This document shows, piece by piece, positions 35,190 to 47,907 of a stretch of DNA of 64,000 bases (positions are counted from its first letter, which is position 1; each line of letters opens with the position of its first letter). The notes beneath the pieces were generated by a model. The model was not told where the DNA came from. It saw nothing but the letters and a program-made list of their open reading frames with translations, and did no database searches. The DNA is from Casuarius casuarius (taxonomy: Eukaryota > Chordata > Aves > Casuariiformes > Casuariidae): contig PTFA01000024.1 in assembly GCA_003342895.1 (NCBI GenBank), positions 4,831,505 through 4,895,504 on the forward strand, written 5' to 3'. Made by a program: the position numbers and the translations under genes.

Positions 35190-38100
35190 GTAGGGGGTTT
35201 CTGTGCCCAGCCCTAAATATGCTTTAAAATTCAGCACAGACATGGGATAAACACCTTGAATTTGGCACCCAAACATTAAAGCATCAGGCATTACCTGACA
35301 GTTTGAAAGCATTGCCTTTTCTCTCACTGGGCTATGACTCTCCATCTGCAAATTAGAGAGCTACTAGTTTCAGTCTCGCAGGAGACTTAGGAAGACATGT
35401 TCATTAACGTTTGTTAAGTAATCAGAGGTTTTGCTGATGAGAATCATGGAAAAAAGACCCTGAGGAAACTAATAAGGTTCAGTATTCCTATGGTGTACAA
35501 CAAATAAGTAGAGCCACATACTGAATAATGGCAACCAAAGCAAGTATTGAACATCTTTCTGATAATGCAGGAGTTTGGCTGAAAATACAGCATGTGACAG
35601 AGTAATAAAGAATCCAAGATCATACTTAAGTCATTACAGAAGGTAAGCTGACACGTCCTTCTTGTTAAATACTTGATACTGCAATATTAATAGCCTTCCT
35701 TTTGTGATGTACATTTTGCAAATAAAAGCACAGATGTAATGCATTAGAACACGTATATTACAGACAACCTTACATGCTAGCTCCCAGAGAGTACATATCA
35801 TCACCTCACCAATGTGCGAAGCCGAGTCTTTACTTCAAACTGAAGCACATTTTGCTCTGAGCTATGGAAAACCTAGGTCCGCGCTCATCCAAAACAGCAG
35901 CCCTTTCATAAGCATTACATGTATACTTTAGGCAACCTGTTTAATTAGTTGGTCTCACCTGTATGTGTAATGAATGGCTAAGCCCAGGAAGCACCTCAAA
36001 GACACCTAGTTAAGTAGCAATATCTAAACACAGCCCAGCACAAACACTGGGTAACAGAAGCATGCGCCTTTCAGGCTGTGTACAAAGACTGTGCCTTGGC
36101 ACAACTATTTCAAATTGCTAAGGCACTGCAAGAGCAAAAAAAAAGCAGAAACACAGTGACACGTAACATCAGATTCAGTCTTTAGTCAAATAATGAACTT
36201 CTATTTTTGGTGTGTAATTTTCAAAGTTTCATTCCATCTTTGTTTGAGGACTCATGGCTAAGATTACATCTGGCACACAGAAATTCTATTCCTTTGTTAT
36301 TCCTCTTGAATTATATGGCCTATGATTGCCAGTGAAATCATTATAAGAACTGAAAAATAGCTTCACCATGTCTCATTATACCAAACAAAAAAGCATTGTA
36401 AAAACCCACATTGTTGTGTTATTGGATCGTTACTGCAGTATACGTTCAACTCATGAACGCCGCTTATTCAACAATATGATTAGACCGATACGTGATCCTG
36501 CATTGATTTACTACCAAAGGAAGGCTGCTGAAGGGCTGTATGACAGCAAATCTTAATTCTAGTCATTACATTAACAAAGCTGTCCACAAGTGACTGTTGT
36601 CTATACTTTACCCTTAAATTTTTTCTATTTCCTATTAACGTATTTATTTTTATGTAACACACTAGGATAGAGGACGTCTCGTTAAAAAACTGAATTTCAC
36701 AGACTTCAGTAAATGCTCTACCAGTAACTAAAAAAGACCAACAAATTCAAACAAAAATATTTCAATTATGCTCTTTCTGCTGTGCTGTCTATGGCAAATT
36801 CCAGAGGATCAGGAATTATATAAACAGCAATGAATTTGTTGACAGAGCTTTTTGACCCAGGAGACATAATTGTGTTTGCCCTTCGAATTCTCTCGTGGTT
36901 GATTAATGCAACAAACTAAGGACTCTGAAAAAGAAGGATCTTGTCTTCGCTAATTAAATATAATGTTGTAGTGTTGCCAGTAGCCTGTTCCATGATTGCT
37001 TAGTTAAGCCAGATTTCTGACAGATCCGTTCTAACACAAACTGAGTTAAAAAGGGCTTGCACATGCCCAGGATCCCAAGGAACGTGAATTTGCTTTCTGT
37101 TCACTTCTGAATGCTATCTCTTCTTCATCAGAGAGGAAGCAATTCTGGAAACGAACAAACACAACGCACAAACATAGCAATACTCTTACAGAAACGATGG
37201 CAAAAGGATGCAAACAGAAAATTCAGCCACACGAGATGCTTCTTAGTACATTTCTAACTCATCACGCACACAGTTCTCAGTTCTAACTGAGAAGGTATGA
37301 AAAAAGGGAGGGGGGGAACCTACTGAAAAAAAAAAAAAAAGAAATGAAATGAAATCAAACACTTGTAAGAAGTCTGCAGTCAGTTCGGCATTCTGAACCA
37401 GCTCACCGTATGAAGGTGCTTGTACAAATGCTTGTGCAAGGGCTGGATGGGAACATGCAGAGAATGACACAGAGAAAGGCAGAAACACAGCAGGTCCAAT
37501 AGGGATTTCTGGCCTAACCAGAAGGCAAATGCTGCATTTATATTAGTCTGTCTCTATATCTCCTGTTCGAGCAGCTCTTCTCTCTCTAAATTATTAAATA
37601 TTCAGATGGCCAGAAAGAGGAAGCCTCATGTGGTAATATAATCATCTGAACAGTTATCCAGTGTTTGGGAATCCCAGTTAATGACCTAAACCCAACCCTA
37701 CATAGAGGTGAGTGTTTCGGCCGTTCAGCACCAGCTGTTCTGGAGACAGAGTCTCTCCTGACCGGAAATTCCATGCTGGGAAAAACCTTCCTGCCCAAAG
37801 GTTTGTCAAAACACTAGCAAACTGCCAAGAAAAAGAAACAGAATTCAACAAATCGGCATTTTCCTACCAAAAGCAGAAGTTTTACAGATGTAAAAATCAC
37901 AATCAATGACTGTAGCAACCAGGTGAAACAAAAGAAATCCAATATAAACTACCACGTAGATGAAGATTATTCATCTGTCAGGTACTACAAGCCAGGCAAG
38001 GGGGAACCTTCATCACTCAAGTAACTCACTTTGAAGTCATGTCAGATGGCCTAAGTCATTGTACTGGCACAGCACTAAGCAACCAGACTGCATTGCAGAG

Positions 38101-41100
38101 CTTCTTCCCAGAAAGCATCATACGCCATAATCATCAAGGCTGCAACAACAGGTAGTGAATGATATTTTATTATCCTTGGAGTTCACTGATACAAGCAAAA
38201 TATATAGCTTAGGTATTTTACAAACATAGCCATTGAGGAAAAAAGATAGTTGAATAAACACTAATTGAGTAAAAACATTGAGTAAAAACTAATAAAACAA
38301 AACTGCAAAACTAAAATACATCAAACCACACAACAATATAAGTTTTACTGGAAGCTGACAGCTCCAACAGAATATGCTCAGCAAAACATCACACTGCCTA
38401 GTTAGAGAAACAATCTAACTGTTCCCAAGACTAAGCTCCAAGTAAACTTGAGATATTGGGACTGAAAGTCTTCCTTATTTTAGGAAGACAAAGACTTTAG
38501 AGTTGTACCTCTAGCCAATGAGATGATACTCATCTTGAGCAGCATTTCATACAGAATATCAAATTTGACAGGAAAAATCTCTTTATGGCACAAAGTCCAG
38601 CCAAGATGAACAGAACTTGAAAGCACAGCAGTGGGGGAAAAAAAAGCTGTCTCCTATGGGTAATATCAATGTTTGTCCAGAAAATTACATCTCCAGGTTG
38701 ATTAAGCAATAGCAAGGCAAAATAATAAACTGACTTTAAGGATATTAAAGACGTACACACATTTGGAAAGCAAATTACAGCCACAGGAATCAGTGTGCAT
38801 GAAATGGAGAACTGTAAAATAAACAAGTCTTTCCAAATATTCCAACAGCATTATTTGTAACACATTCATGTAGAAACCGAACATTCAAAAACACCCAAGA
38901 GATTTAGTAATATAAGTGCCATTAACATTCAGTTCAATTGCTTCTCCTAAGTCCCTTACTGATTTTGAAAATCTTCCGTGTAGATAATTAATCACTTGTA
39001 TTGTCATTCTACAGGGCTCTACACTAATTTTTTTTAATTTTTTTTTTTTAAACTGTCAGTTGCATATAGTCAGAGGAAGTGATTGTTCAGTTTAGTTATT
39101 TCAGTGCTCAAGTAAACTGCTATCAGAGTAGCATAACAGCAGACAATACTGTTTTTACAAAACATTCAGAAATAAAATATTGTATTGGAAAAATAAAGAA
39201 CCAGTTGCCACATTCCTCCTTTTTGGCATGCGAGTCTTCCACACCATCTGATAAATATTTTGTGATAAAAAAATGGAAGTAGAGAGTGCTACCCAATAAA
39301 ACATAGATATGTAGTTAGCTACTCACTTCAGCCTCTGAAGAGGCTTCTTAATGTGACTGTGATTGAAAGAGCTCTTCCACATATGAATGTTTTGCTAATA
39401 TCAGTGAAATGGTTTTATTTTGCATCTCAGCAACACAAGTACTTTGCTGAAAACAAAACAACTTTCTGAGAATTTTTTTACGTCAACATCGCATCTAAAC
39501 TCAACAGCTGTCACCTGCTAAGGACGTAATAAAGTACTTCAAATTATGAAAGGCTAGGAAGATACGAATAAATGGTATGTGCTGGTAAATGCAGACCACC
39601 TTCTGGCTATATCTCCTGGGAGAAAGGTGCAATGACTAATGTTATACATACAATTTTATATCAAAATCTTAGGAATCAAGACATCCTAATAATCTGTTCT
39701 TAATCTTGCTATTTTTCCTTTCATCAGCTACAACCTCCCTTAGATTTTGGTCCAGATTCAAAAGATACTGAGATACCAGTGAAGTGAATCCAGTGAATTT
39801 CAGGTGATTTTTGACAGATGAATGTCTGAATCCAGACCCTTTTCTCATTTTTATTCCTCTGGAAGAAACCCAAACTCCCCTTTCTTTTGGTGTTCTATAT
39901 CATCTACTCCAATTCTCTTGAGCAGGAAAAGTCAGACTCAATTGCTATTAACAGCTTCTCTGACACTCAGAACCTTACTGGACCTGCTCTGCACCCACAA
40001 ATATACCGAGGAAATAGCTTAACTTTTCTACGCACTAAACTATTCAAAAACTTCAAGGCTGTCTCAAATATGAGCTGCTACTGTTAAAACAAAACGTGAA
40101 TCTTTTCAGAGGTACAAAAGAGTAAGAAGTTCAACAGATCATATAACCTCTGCTGCAGCACCTGGAGTTGAAAAGGCTGTGGGGTTTTGTTGTTGGAGTT
40201 TTCTGCAGTTGTTTTTAAACAAACTTCTTTTCTGGGTTTAATCTTTTATGCAATCATTAAAATTGTATTCACAGACACAAGATCTGTAATCAGTTTTGTT
40301 TTTCTAAGTAAAGCATTTTTTAAGGCTTGTGTTTAACTACAGCATATGAAAGGATCAAAAGAATGAAATTTGACAACTGTCCAAAAATTATTTTTGATGC
40401 TCTCTTTGTCTTTTTGCTCTGATAAATAGCCTCGGATGATATTTGATTGACAATACTAAGTGAGCACATCTGGGCTACCATTCACTGCAGCATTTTGAAT
40501 TAGAATTTTACTTAGTGATGACAAGATTGGATAATTCTATAATTCTTCAAATGGAACCATTATTTGCACAATCTTGCATAACATACTGGTGATGAGTCAC
40601 AATTACTGCATAGGCTCAAAAACCCATTACCCAGCAGCTTCTGGGTAACATCCAACCAGACTTGAACAGATATGCACACTTAAGTTTTTTGGGTTTTTTT
40701 CAGTTGCTTCCATGGGGAAAAACAAAAACTTGCAGAAAAGCTGTAAACAACATAGCCATGAGATACACAAAATGTTCTAAAAGAAAAGGTTTGCAGCTGT
40801 GAAAGCAGTTGTAGGTACAAAGTCTTTCTTCTGGATACATCATTTTTGATGTTAATTTTAGAGCTCGCAGTGTCTTTGATACCATCTCCCCACAGACATC
40901 TTCAAATTGCCTAGCAGCCCTCTGTGATTGTCTTTTCTGGAAGTGCTGCATCACCTGAAGATGACGACACATACTTAACAGAAAGAGGGTACAGAATAAT
41001 GATTTCAAAGGCAATGTTTTGAACATGGCAATACTGCAGTGATGAATCACAAGATGGTGTAGGCTGCTTAATGCCGGCCCACACGTTTTTGGAACAGTAC

Positions 41101-44100
41101 CTGAATCTTAACAGCTGAATTAAAAAAGAAAAGTCGTCTCTCTTCTTGTATAATGGTCAGCCCTCTACAGTGGACGTACGCTAACAGTTTAACAGTTTGG
41201 AAGAAAATCTGAATTTCATGGTGTAATCCCACTGACTTCACTGGTACTGAGAATTTCTTCAATATTAAACATTATTTTTAACCAATATTTAGGGAACTGA
41301 TTAAGGATGGTGACTCAGTGTAAGTTAATGGAAACTGCAGGATACAATAAACCTGCTACAGCTTAGAGAACATTAGCATATTACAAGAAATGTGACATCC
41401 CTATTGGATAACACTCATCTAAGGCAAGCTGTCTGTTTAAGACTATAGCCCCAAAGTTAGAATTTTAAATTAGGATCAGTTGAGTTATTCATTATTTGAA
41501 TAGGTAAACTTAACTTGGGGGGCGGGGGAAATCTTCAGTTCCTAGAAAACAGACCATGATCAGTAATAAAACAAGATAACATTCTAATAGCAGATCTCAA
41601 TGACCGAGCCAATCTGTATTTCTGTGGTACAGTCAAAGCTGAAACTGCATGCTTGCTTTTCCAGACTATCAGTGCTGTGAAAACTAGTATTTCAGCTTCA
41701 TTCTAAATACCTTCCTGCTGAAGCCATAAAAATTTATTCAAGGCTCCTGTGGATACTTTAGCAGAGATATGCAGTCAGCGGCAGGGACATCAAGATAGAT
41801 GCTTTTACAAGCTATTATACTTTTTTCAAAGTCACGGGTCCATTACCGTAAGTGCATCCATGCAGGTTTAATAGGGCCTGCTCCATCAACAAAGATACAT
41901 TTCCAGCACCAATTTTATGATATCAAGTTTTAATGAGTCACCACCCTACTTTGGATGTGGTTGTGGCACTCATGGGAGAAGCTGATACTCACCTTCATCT
42001 CATTCATTCAGCAACAGTGATTGCATTCCACTAACAACTCACATTCTTTTCTTCTCAAGAACAGGCATATACTTTAAAAACACCCAGGCACACAGACTGT
42101 TGATGCAAATACTGCCCGATATGTGTTCACAGTCACAAAGGCACATAGACATGCATCAGCTTTCGGTTTTATATTTTTTTTACTGCTGCAAAAAGTCTGA
42201 TGTCTCCCTTTAGTAGGTGTGGTACTATGACTTCTTAAATCACCTTGTGTTTAAAGTGAGCTTGACAAAAAGTATTTTTCATAGCTCAACAGAATAGTAA
42301 AATGAACATATTCTTCCATCTTACTCACCCCTATATACATCATGGAGACACCTGAAATGATGTTGCATGGAGAAATGAGCATGCTGAGGGAGAATTATTT
42401 ATTTGATAGCATTGTAGGGCTCTGTTCTTTATGTTTCCTTTTCATGGACAATTTTTCTCTGTGGAGCAGTTTGCAAACTGGACTCAAAGTAATGATGGAC
42501 AAATTTCAAATTCAGGGTTTGAATTCAGATAGCTATCTTAAATATGCTTTTACTGATGCCAGTTCTTTGAATAAATTTCCTTCTGTAGCTCACCTACACA
42601 AGGTCAGTATATACAACATATATTGAAAAACACAGTCTGGAATCATTACTGTTGTCTAGCTCGGTGAAACCTTTGAAGCTGGAGCAACACTCACCTATAT
42701 TTTTTGCCAAATCTCTTCCATTCAGCTCTAAGTGACATTTGTTATTCACAAATTTTCTCCTGTAAAATCAAAACAAGGTAGAAACCCATAAGAATATTAG
42801 CTTCCATGGCAACTCTCCCCCAACTATAATGTCTATAGTGTTTTCTTACAAAGAAATATGTCAAGTTCTGATTTGTTTAGCTATTTATTTTTCTAGCACT
42901 TTATTTCTAAGTACAGCATAATAAACTAGAAAGATTATATGACCCAAGAAAAAGCATTCAGACAGATTTATCTGTTTAGGAGCCTGTTAATTTGCTTTTT
43001 TAAATGCCTACGTGTTAGAGATGCTGCAGGTGAGATAAAAGGAGAACTCACTCACATGTATATGATCCGTATCGACATGAACAGTTTACGTAACATTACT
43101 GTAGATGAAATCGTACTTATGAATATGATGCTTTTTTTCCAACAAACAATTAAATAAAACAAAAATTTGTAGGTTTTACAAGGCATTAAGACTTTTCTAG
43201 GGAGACCATTAAATGTTACACAATAGATCACTTTGATAGTCGCAGTTTCCTTCAAACTTGTGTTTACTTTGCATATGTGTGAGAAAACCTACAGAGAACG
43301 CAAACTAGAAAGAAGTTAAACACAAAAATACATGTTTTTAAGTAAATTAGCAACTTGTGCTATAATATACATGCATACCAAATGGAAGTATATAATAAAG
43401 TAACTGAGGCATTTGATTTTCTGAACGGAAATGAGCCAGTAAGACTCATCATTAGCTAACTGCACAAATCTAGGAAACAAAACCTTCAAAAACTGCCTGG
43501 GTAATATAAAATGATCTGACAATTAGAGTATAGAAAACATTAATTTATTTCTTGATCTATTCTACTTATTTAGCAAGCGCTTCATCTCATGGAGGTATTT
43601 TTAAATTATTTATTTCCTAGAACTCCAGTGCTATGACCACCAGCCAGGTAAACTCAGAAGTTAAGAGATACCTGGGAATGCAGCTAGTTTGAGGTATACT
43701 TGAGTTTTCTATATTTGTGTCATTGAATGTAACATATTTAAAAAACACGCAGGTTTGCAAGGGAAAGAAGAGATCATGAATTTATCATCAGGTATAAAAC
43801 AGTATAAATTCTTACTACCCTACAAAAATGCATATATTTGTTTAGCTAAACTTTACAGGACGCCAGGTATTTAGTCCTGATCCAGTCCCCAAAAGGAATT
43901 TAAGCAGTTCTTGATGTCTTCACAAAGGACCAATTTTTCTGTAGCAGAATGGATGTGCATCTGCCCCAGCATATCTAACGAGCACCTAGCAAAAATCTTA
44001 TTTCACTTGCATACATGTAAGTGAGAACAAGATAGTTATGTCAGACTTAAAACAGCAAAGATGAATCGGAATTTAGCTAGTTTAGTTAATTCCAGTGGCA

Positions 44101-44990
44101 CTTGTATTCAAATGCATACTAAGCACAGAACTGACACTTCAAAGTAACAACATCAATCCACTGAAGAAAAGGTAAACAGGTCGTCTCTGACTGACAGCAA
44201 GGAACTCTTTGAACGGCAGATGCTATACAAACAATCTGCACAATGCGTGGCGCAGTTTCAGTTAACTATTTCGCTGAACTAAAAACTCCTTTCCTTTCAG
44301 GGTGAGCTTACAAGCCATTTATTCTTATGTGTGATCCCTCACTAGTTTTTTGATACCTTGACAGGACAACTGAAAATTATAATTAACAATAACAGGATAT
44401 ACTAAAGATGGTAGGAATACTTTGTTCCTCCTTCCAGTTGTTTTACACTATTTGGAGGTAAGTACATTTAACTAACTACAGCTAATGCAAATTGCTATAG
44501 CTCTAAGGAGTATAGTGGGTTTGCCCTGGTTTATGACAACAGCCTCTGGACCATTTCATAACATCAATGATTTAATTGCCAGAAACACACACGTCCACGA
44601 ACCAGTACCTCCTCCTGGATGCTCCCATGGGCTGGAGGCTTTAGGAAGGCGGAAGGATGTAGGGGTGTCACTATTTTGTTATGTAGGGATAAAGAGAGAA
44701 TGTTCTTTTCATCCACAGAAAAATACTCACTGAAAAGAACAAAACGTCAGGTGCATCCATTAAAATGGATTGTTTTCATGGCAAAAAATATCTAAAATAT
44801 AGCTGTATTTTACAGGGTGTAAAATAAAGACTGAAAATCTTATCAAAGAATAACAAGAAGTTAACAGTCAGAATCCCTAGAGTGTGCCTAAGTGTTGGAT
44901 TCGCAACGTTCATGCAAACGCATGACATTAAAAGCTCCCATTCTTTTCAAACAGGTGCACTTTTTAATAGGTTTTAACACATTCTGTTTC
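35190..44990. other. AT-rich stretch, no gene recognised
   Basis: Contains G-rich and A-rich patches at 37307-37345 and the candidate exon at 42695-42759. The minus-strand frame at 40700-41050 (116 codons) includes a segment that begins after a good acceptor near 40956, but has no convincing donor and no recognisable domain. The plus frame 44485-44733 is likewise unrecognised. Confidence 0.45.
42695..42759 (-). other. Best-looking candidate coding exon, minus strand
   Basis: The acceptor tract (TTTCTACCTTGTTTTGATTT then TACAG) and the donor ATATAG-GTGAGT are both close to consensus and bound 65 bp. Only one frame is open: one base, 21 codons, one base. It reads FVNNKCHLELNGRDLAKN, which is soluble and ordinary in composition. 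The family is not recognised. It would enter in phase 2 and leave in phase 1, and no neighbour I found fits both sides. I rank it first among the candidates, but a chance match remains likelier than not. Confidence 0.27.
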
Positions 44991-45004
44991 AGGGAAGAAA
45001 AAGC

Positions 45005-45570
45005 AACCTGCCCGCTCTAGGCAACCTGTTCCAACATTCAACCACCATCACTATAAAGAAGCGTTCAAGTCACATTTCCTGTGTTTCAGTTTGTGCCCAT
45101 TGCCTCTCATCCTGTCACTGAGCACTCCCGAGAAGAATGTGGCCCCAACCTCTTTACACCCTCCCATCAGACATTTACAAACATTGGTAAGATCTGCCTG
45201 AGCCTTCCCTTCTGCAGGCTGAACAGGCCAGCTCTCTCAGCCTTTCTTCACATGAGAGATGCTCCAGTCCCTTAATCATCTTCCTGACCCTTCAGTGGAC
45301 TCACTCCAGTATGTCCACATCTCTCTTGTACTGGGGAGCCCAGCACTGGACCCGGATATGTCTCACCGGTGCTGAACAGAGAGGAAGGATCACCTCCCTT
45401 GAGCTGCTGGCACTGCTCTACCTAACGCAGTCCAGGACACTGGGCGCCTACGAGGGCACGTTGCTAATCCATAGTCAGCTTGCAGTCCACCAGGACCCCC
45501 AGGCCCTTCTCTGCAAAGTTATGTTCAGTGATGTGCTAAGTCTGCGCATAGTCTGTGCTAAGATGGACAC
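45005..45570 (-). mobile_element. CR1 LINE fragment, minus strand
   Basis: The plus strand is antisense to the 3' part of an avian CR1. Landmarks in order are CTAGGCAACCTGTTCCAAC near 45018, CAGTTTGTGCCCATTGCCTC near 45088, CAGGCTGAACAGGCCAGCTC near 45216, GATGCTCCAGTCCCTTAATC near 45259, TGGGGAGCCCAGCACTGGAC near 45333 and GTCCACCAGGACCCCCAGG near 45484. It lacks the last roughly 150 bp of the element and the terminal 8-bp motif on the left, and is truncated within ORF2 on the right. It is less diverged than the copy at 7625-8145. The plus frames at 45081-45275 and 45311-45580 are antisense shadows. Confidence 0.93.
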
Positions 45571-46195
45571 ACTGCCATAAGAATTTAACATGTTTGATTA
45601 GATACCTACTATGTACTGTTATTTGAACACTAGCATAATAGCTCCTCTTCCCTAAGATCTGAAGTTCAAATTTTCCAGGAACGATTCTGCTGAAAACCCT
45701 AGGCTATCCCCTTTCCAGATCCTTAGGGCCAACACACCCGAGAATTCAATCCTCATGAACTAGGTTTCAACAAGCTAAAAGTTAACGTTTCTCTATGTAA
45801 TGGATATTTTCTTCTTGATTGGATTGAACTGTTAAACAGTACTTTTAAAACCACACTATTGATTTACTCAAATTATTCACAGACTCGATCCTATATTCTT
45901 TGTGCAATCAAAAGTGTTATTAAAACCACTGTAAGACAAATGTCCAATGAACAAACTTCAGATCTACAAAAAAGAAATGCATTCCTTAATTCTAAAGCAA
46001 CATACACGGAGACATTTGATAAAGCCAAGCCAGATTTACCTCCAAGCCTGTTTAACAAAAGGTACATGATTAGAAAGAGCAAGCACGATAAGCTCTAACA
46101 TTAGCTTTGTCCTCTCTCCCACCTATTTTCTATTATCTTGCCAGTACTAAAATTTTGACAAAAATACAATAGGAAGCATGTACACATTTCTATTG

Positions 46196-46287
46196 TGCCA
46201 TAGGCTACCTGCCATTTCATTCTGGCCTGAACAGACTATCATGCCATAGGCTATGTATCATTTCATTTTGGCTCAAACAGTTTTGTT
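46196..46287. repeat. Diverged 46-bp tandem duplication
   Basis: TGCCATAGGCTA at 46196 recurs at 46242. The following CATTTCATTCTGGCC and CATTTCATTTTGGCT blocks keep the same offset with several substitutions. Confidence 0.85.
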
Positions 46288-46342
46288 GGATGCAAATTTT
46301 CACCTCATTTTTTCCAGCAGTGCAAGTCAATCATTAGATGCC

Positions 46343-46386
46343 TTCTCACCTCTAGAATCGTGACCAGAGTTTTGGAGAGGTGAGAA
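46343..46386. repeat. 11-bp perfect inverted repeat (hairpin)
   Basis: TTCTCACCTCT (46343-46353) is perfectly complementary to AGAGGTGAGAA (46376-46386), with a 22-base loop. It places a near-consensus AGAG-GTGAGA donor sequence on both strands. No T-tract follows, so it is not a terminator. Confidence 0.8.
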
Positions 46387-47846
46387 AGGACTGTTGCGTT
46401 TTCTATTTTCTCTTCCTGATGTGGAAATAAAACCCATGTAAGATTTCTCTTAACATTATTCTGTCACTTCAGATTCAGATGGTAGAGCAGCATATTTAAA
46501 AGAGTTACAGTTTAAGAATACAAAAAAAAAATTACATAATCTTCACATAGATTCATTTCAGGGTCAATTTGGTTAACACGGGTAATCCACCTCACCCCAC
46601 TATTAATTGTGGTGTATATATTTTTCTTCATCTTACAAGATATTATTGATGATGACATTTACATGTTTTCACTAGTAAGACTACATGCCCTGCGCTGTGA
46701 CTTGTGACACATTCTGGGTTTTGCTTTTCACTGTTCTTTATATAGACTAATTCACCATAACACGAATTTCAGCAAGGCATTGATCTGCCTTCCCTTTCTG
46801 TGTTGCCCCATATCACATGCCAGTAACAGTGAGGAGTTTGTCACTGATTTAGAGCGAATTTTTCTGTTGCCACTACACCTTTGGAAGAATTTAGCCTCCA
46901 TTTAAGATTTTCTACCCAGCCACTCTGGCTCGAAAGATATGACACACTGTCTAATTCTCTACTCTGACAAATGCATGCTAATAATCTTGTGTCAGAGATG
47001 ACTGCTGCTTAGGAAAAAACTGCCTTCCTTTGCCCCAACCATGGATGTTTCAAGAATCTTTAATTCTCACATATGTTTGTGTGAGATCAGGTAGAGTTTT
47101 GTCAGTTTTATGCTGACAAGCAACATCTCCAGCATCACAAAACTATTTGGCAGAAAAAGCTGGGTACGACAGTGCTTTGACTGGTCTACATTCTGATAAC
47201 TGAGATTTCAGTGTTTTTAAGTGAAGACTGGCTTTTGCAAGGAGCTGTTCAGGGACCAGGGGTGGACAATGACTAGAAAACAAAGTTACTCAATGGTATT
47301 CCACAAAGATGTAAAGAGACAATTATGATGACTTTATTTCTTCCAAATAAGGGATTGTCTGGAGTTGCATTTCATAACATTCAAGAATAGCTGTCAAATG
47401 ACAAATGACAGAAAGCTTTTACTAGCCCCTGGCAGTTTAGGTACAATTTTTGACCTTAAAGTATACCAACCTTGTTGTAATCTACTGCTTAAGTTTGCAC
47501 AGTGCATACTTTCGATTTCTGCAGATAGCTCAAATTTCTTTTGTACCAGAATGTCTCTTTCGGGAAGACATTAAAGCTTCAGTTAAACATTTCAGGAAAT
47601 GGACAATATTTAATGTAATGTAAGTGCTAGAGTTCAAGCATTGCAAATGCAAGTAAGCACATGCTCTTGTGGAAAAATTCCCTGAAGCGAATGCTTACAA
47701 CAATGACATACATGAGTCAGCGGCTCACCAGAAAGTGTGACAGATGCTAAGGAGGTCCATTGCAACCTGAAAAAAAATTGCTTAAGTACTGTTGGTGCTA
47801 AAGTAAGAAGGAATTTCTTCGTTCAGACTTTATCTGCTTTCAGTCT

Positions 47847-47907
47847 CAGGGTGGGGGGGGGTGTTGTTTGCCTATTTAAAAAAAAAAAACAACAACAACA
47901 ACAAACA
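47847..47907. repeat. G-run, A-run and (CAA)n
   Basis: A G-rich patch (GGGTGGGGGGGGG) is followed about 20 bases on by an A-run leading into CAACAACAACAA. Confidence 0.85.

Noticed and set aside
40700..41050. 116-codon minus-strand frame with a protein-like segment after a good acceptor
   Set aside because: No acceptable donor, no recognisable domain, length within chance expectation. Kept only as a remark.
41960..42080. Minus-strand GAAG-GTGAGT donor near 41968
   Set aside because: All frames stop between any reasonable acceptor and the donor.
45081..45580. Two plus-strand frames of 64 and 89 codons
   Set aside because: Antisense to a CR1 LINE; shadows of the element.
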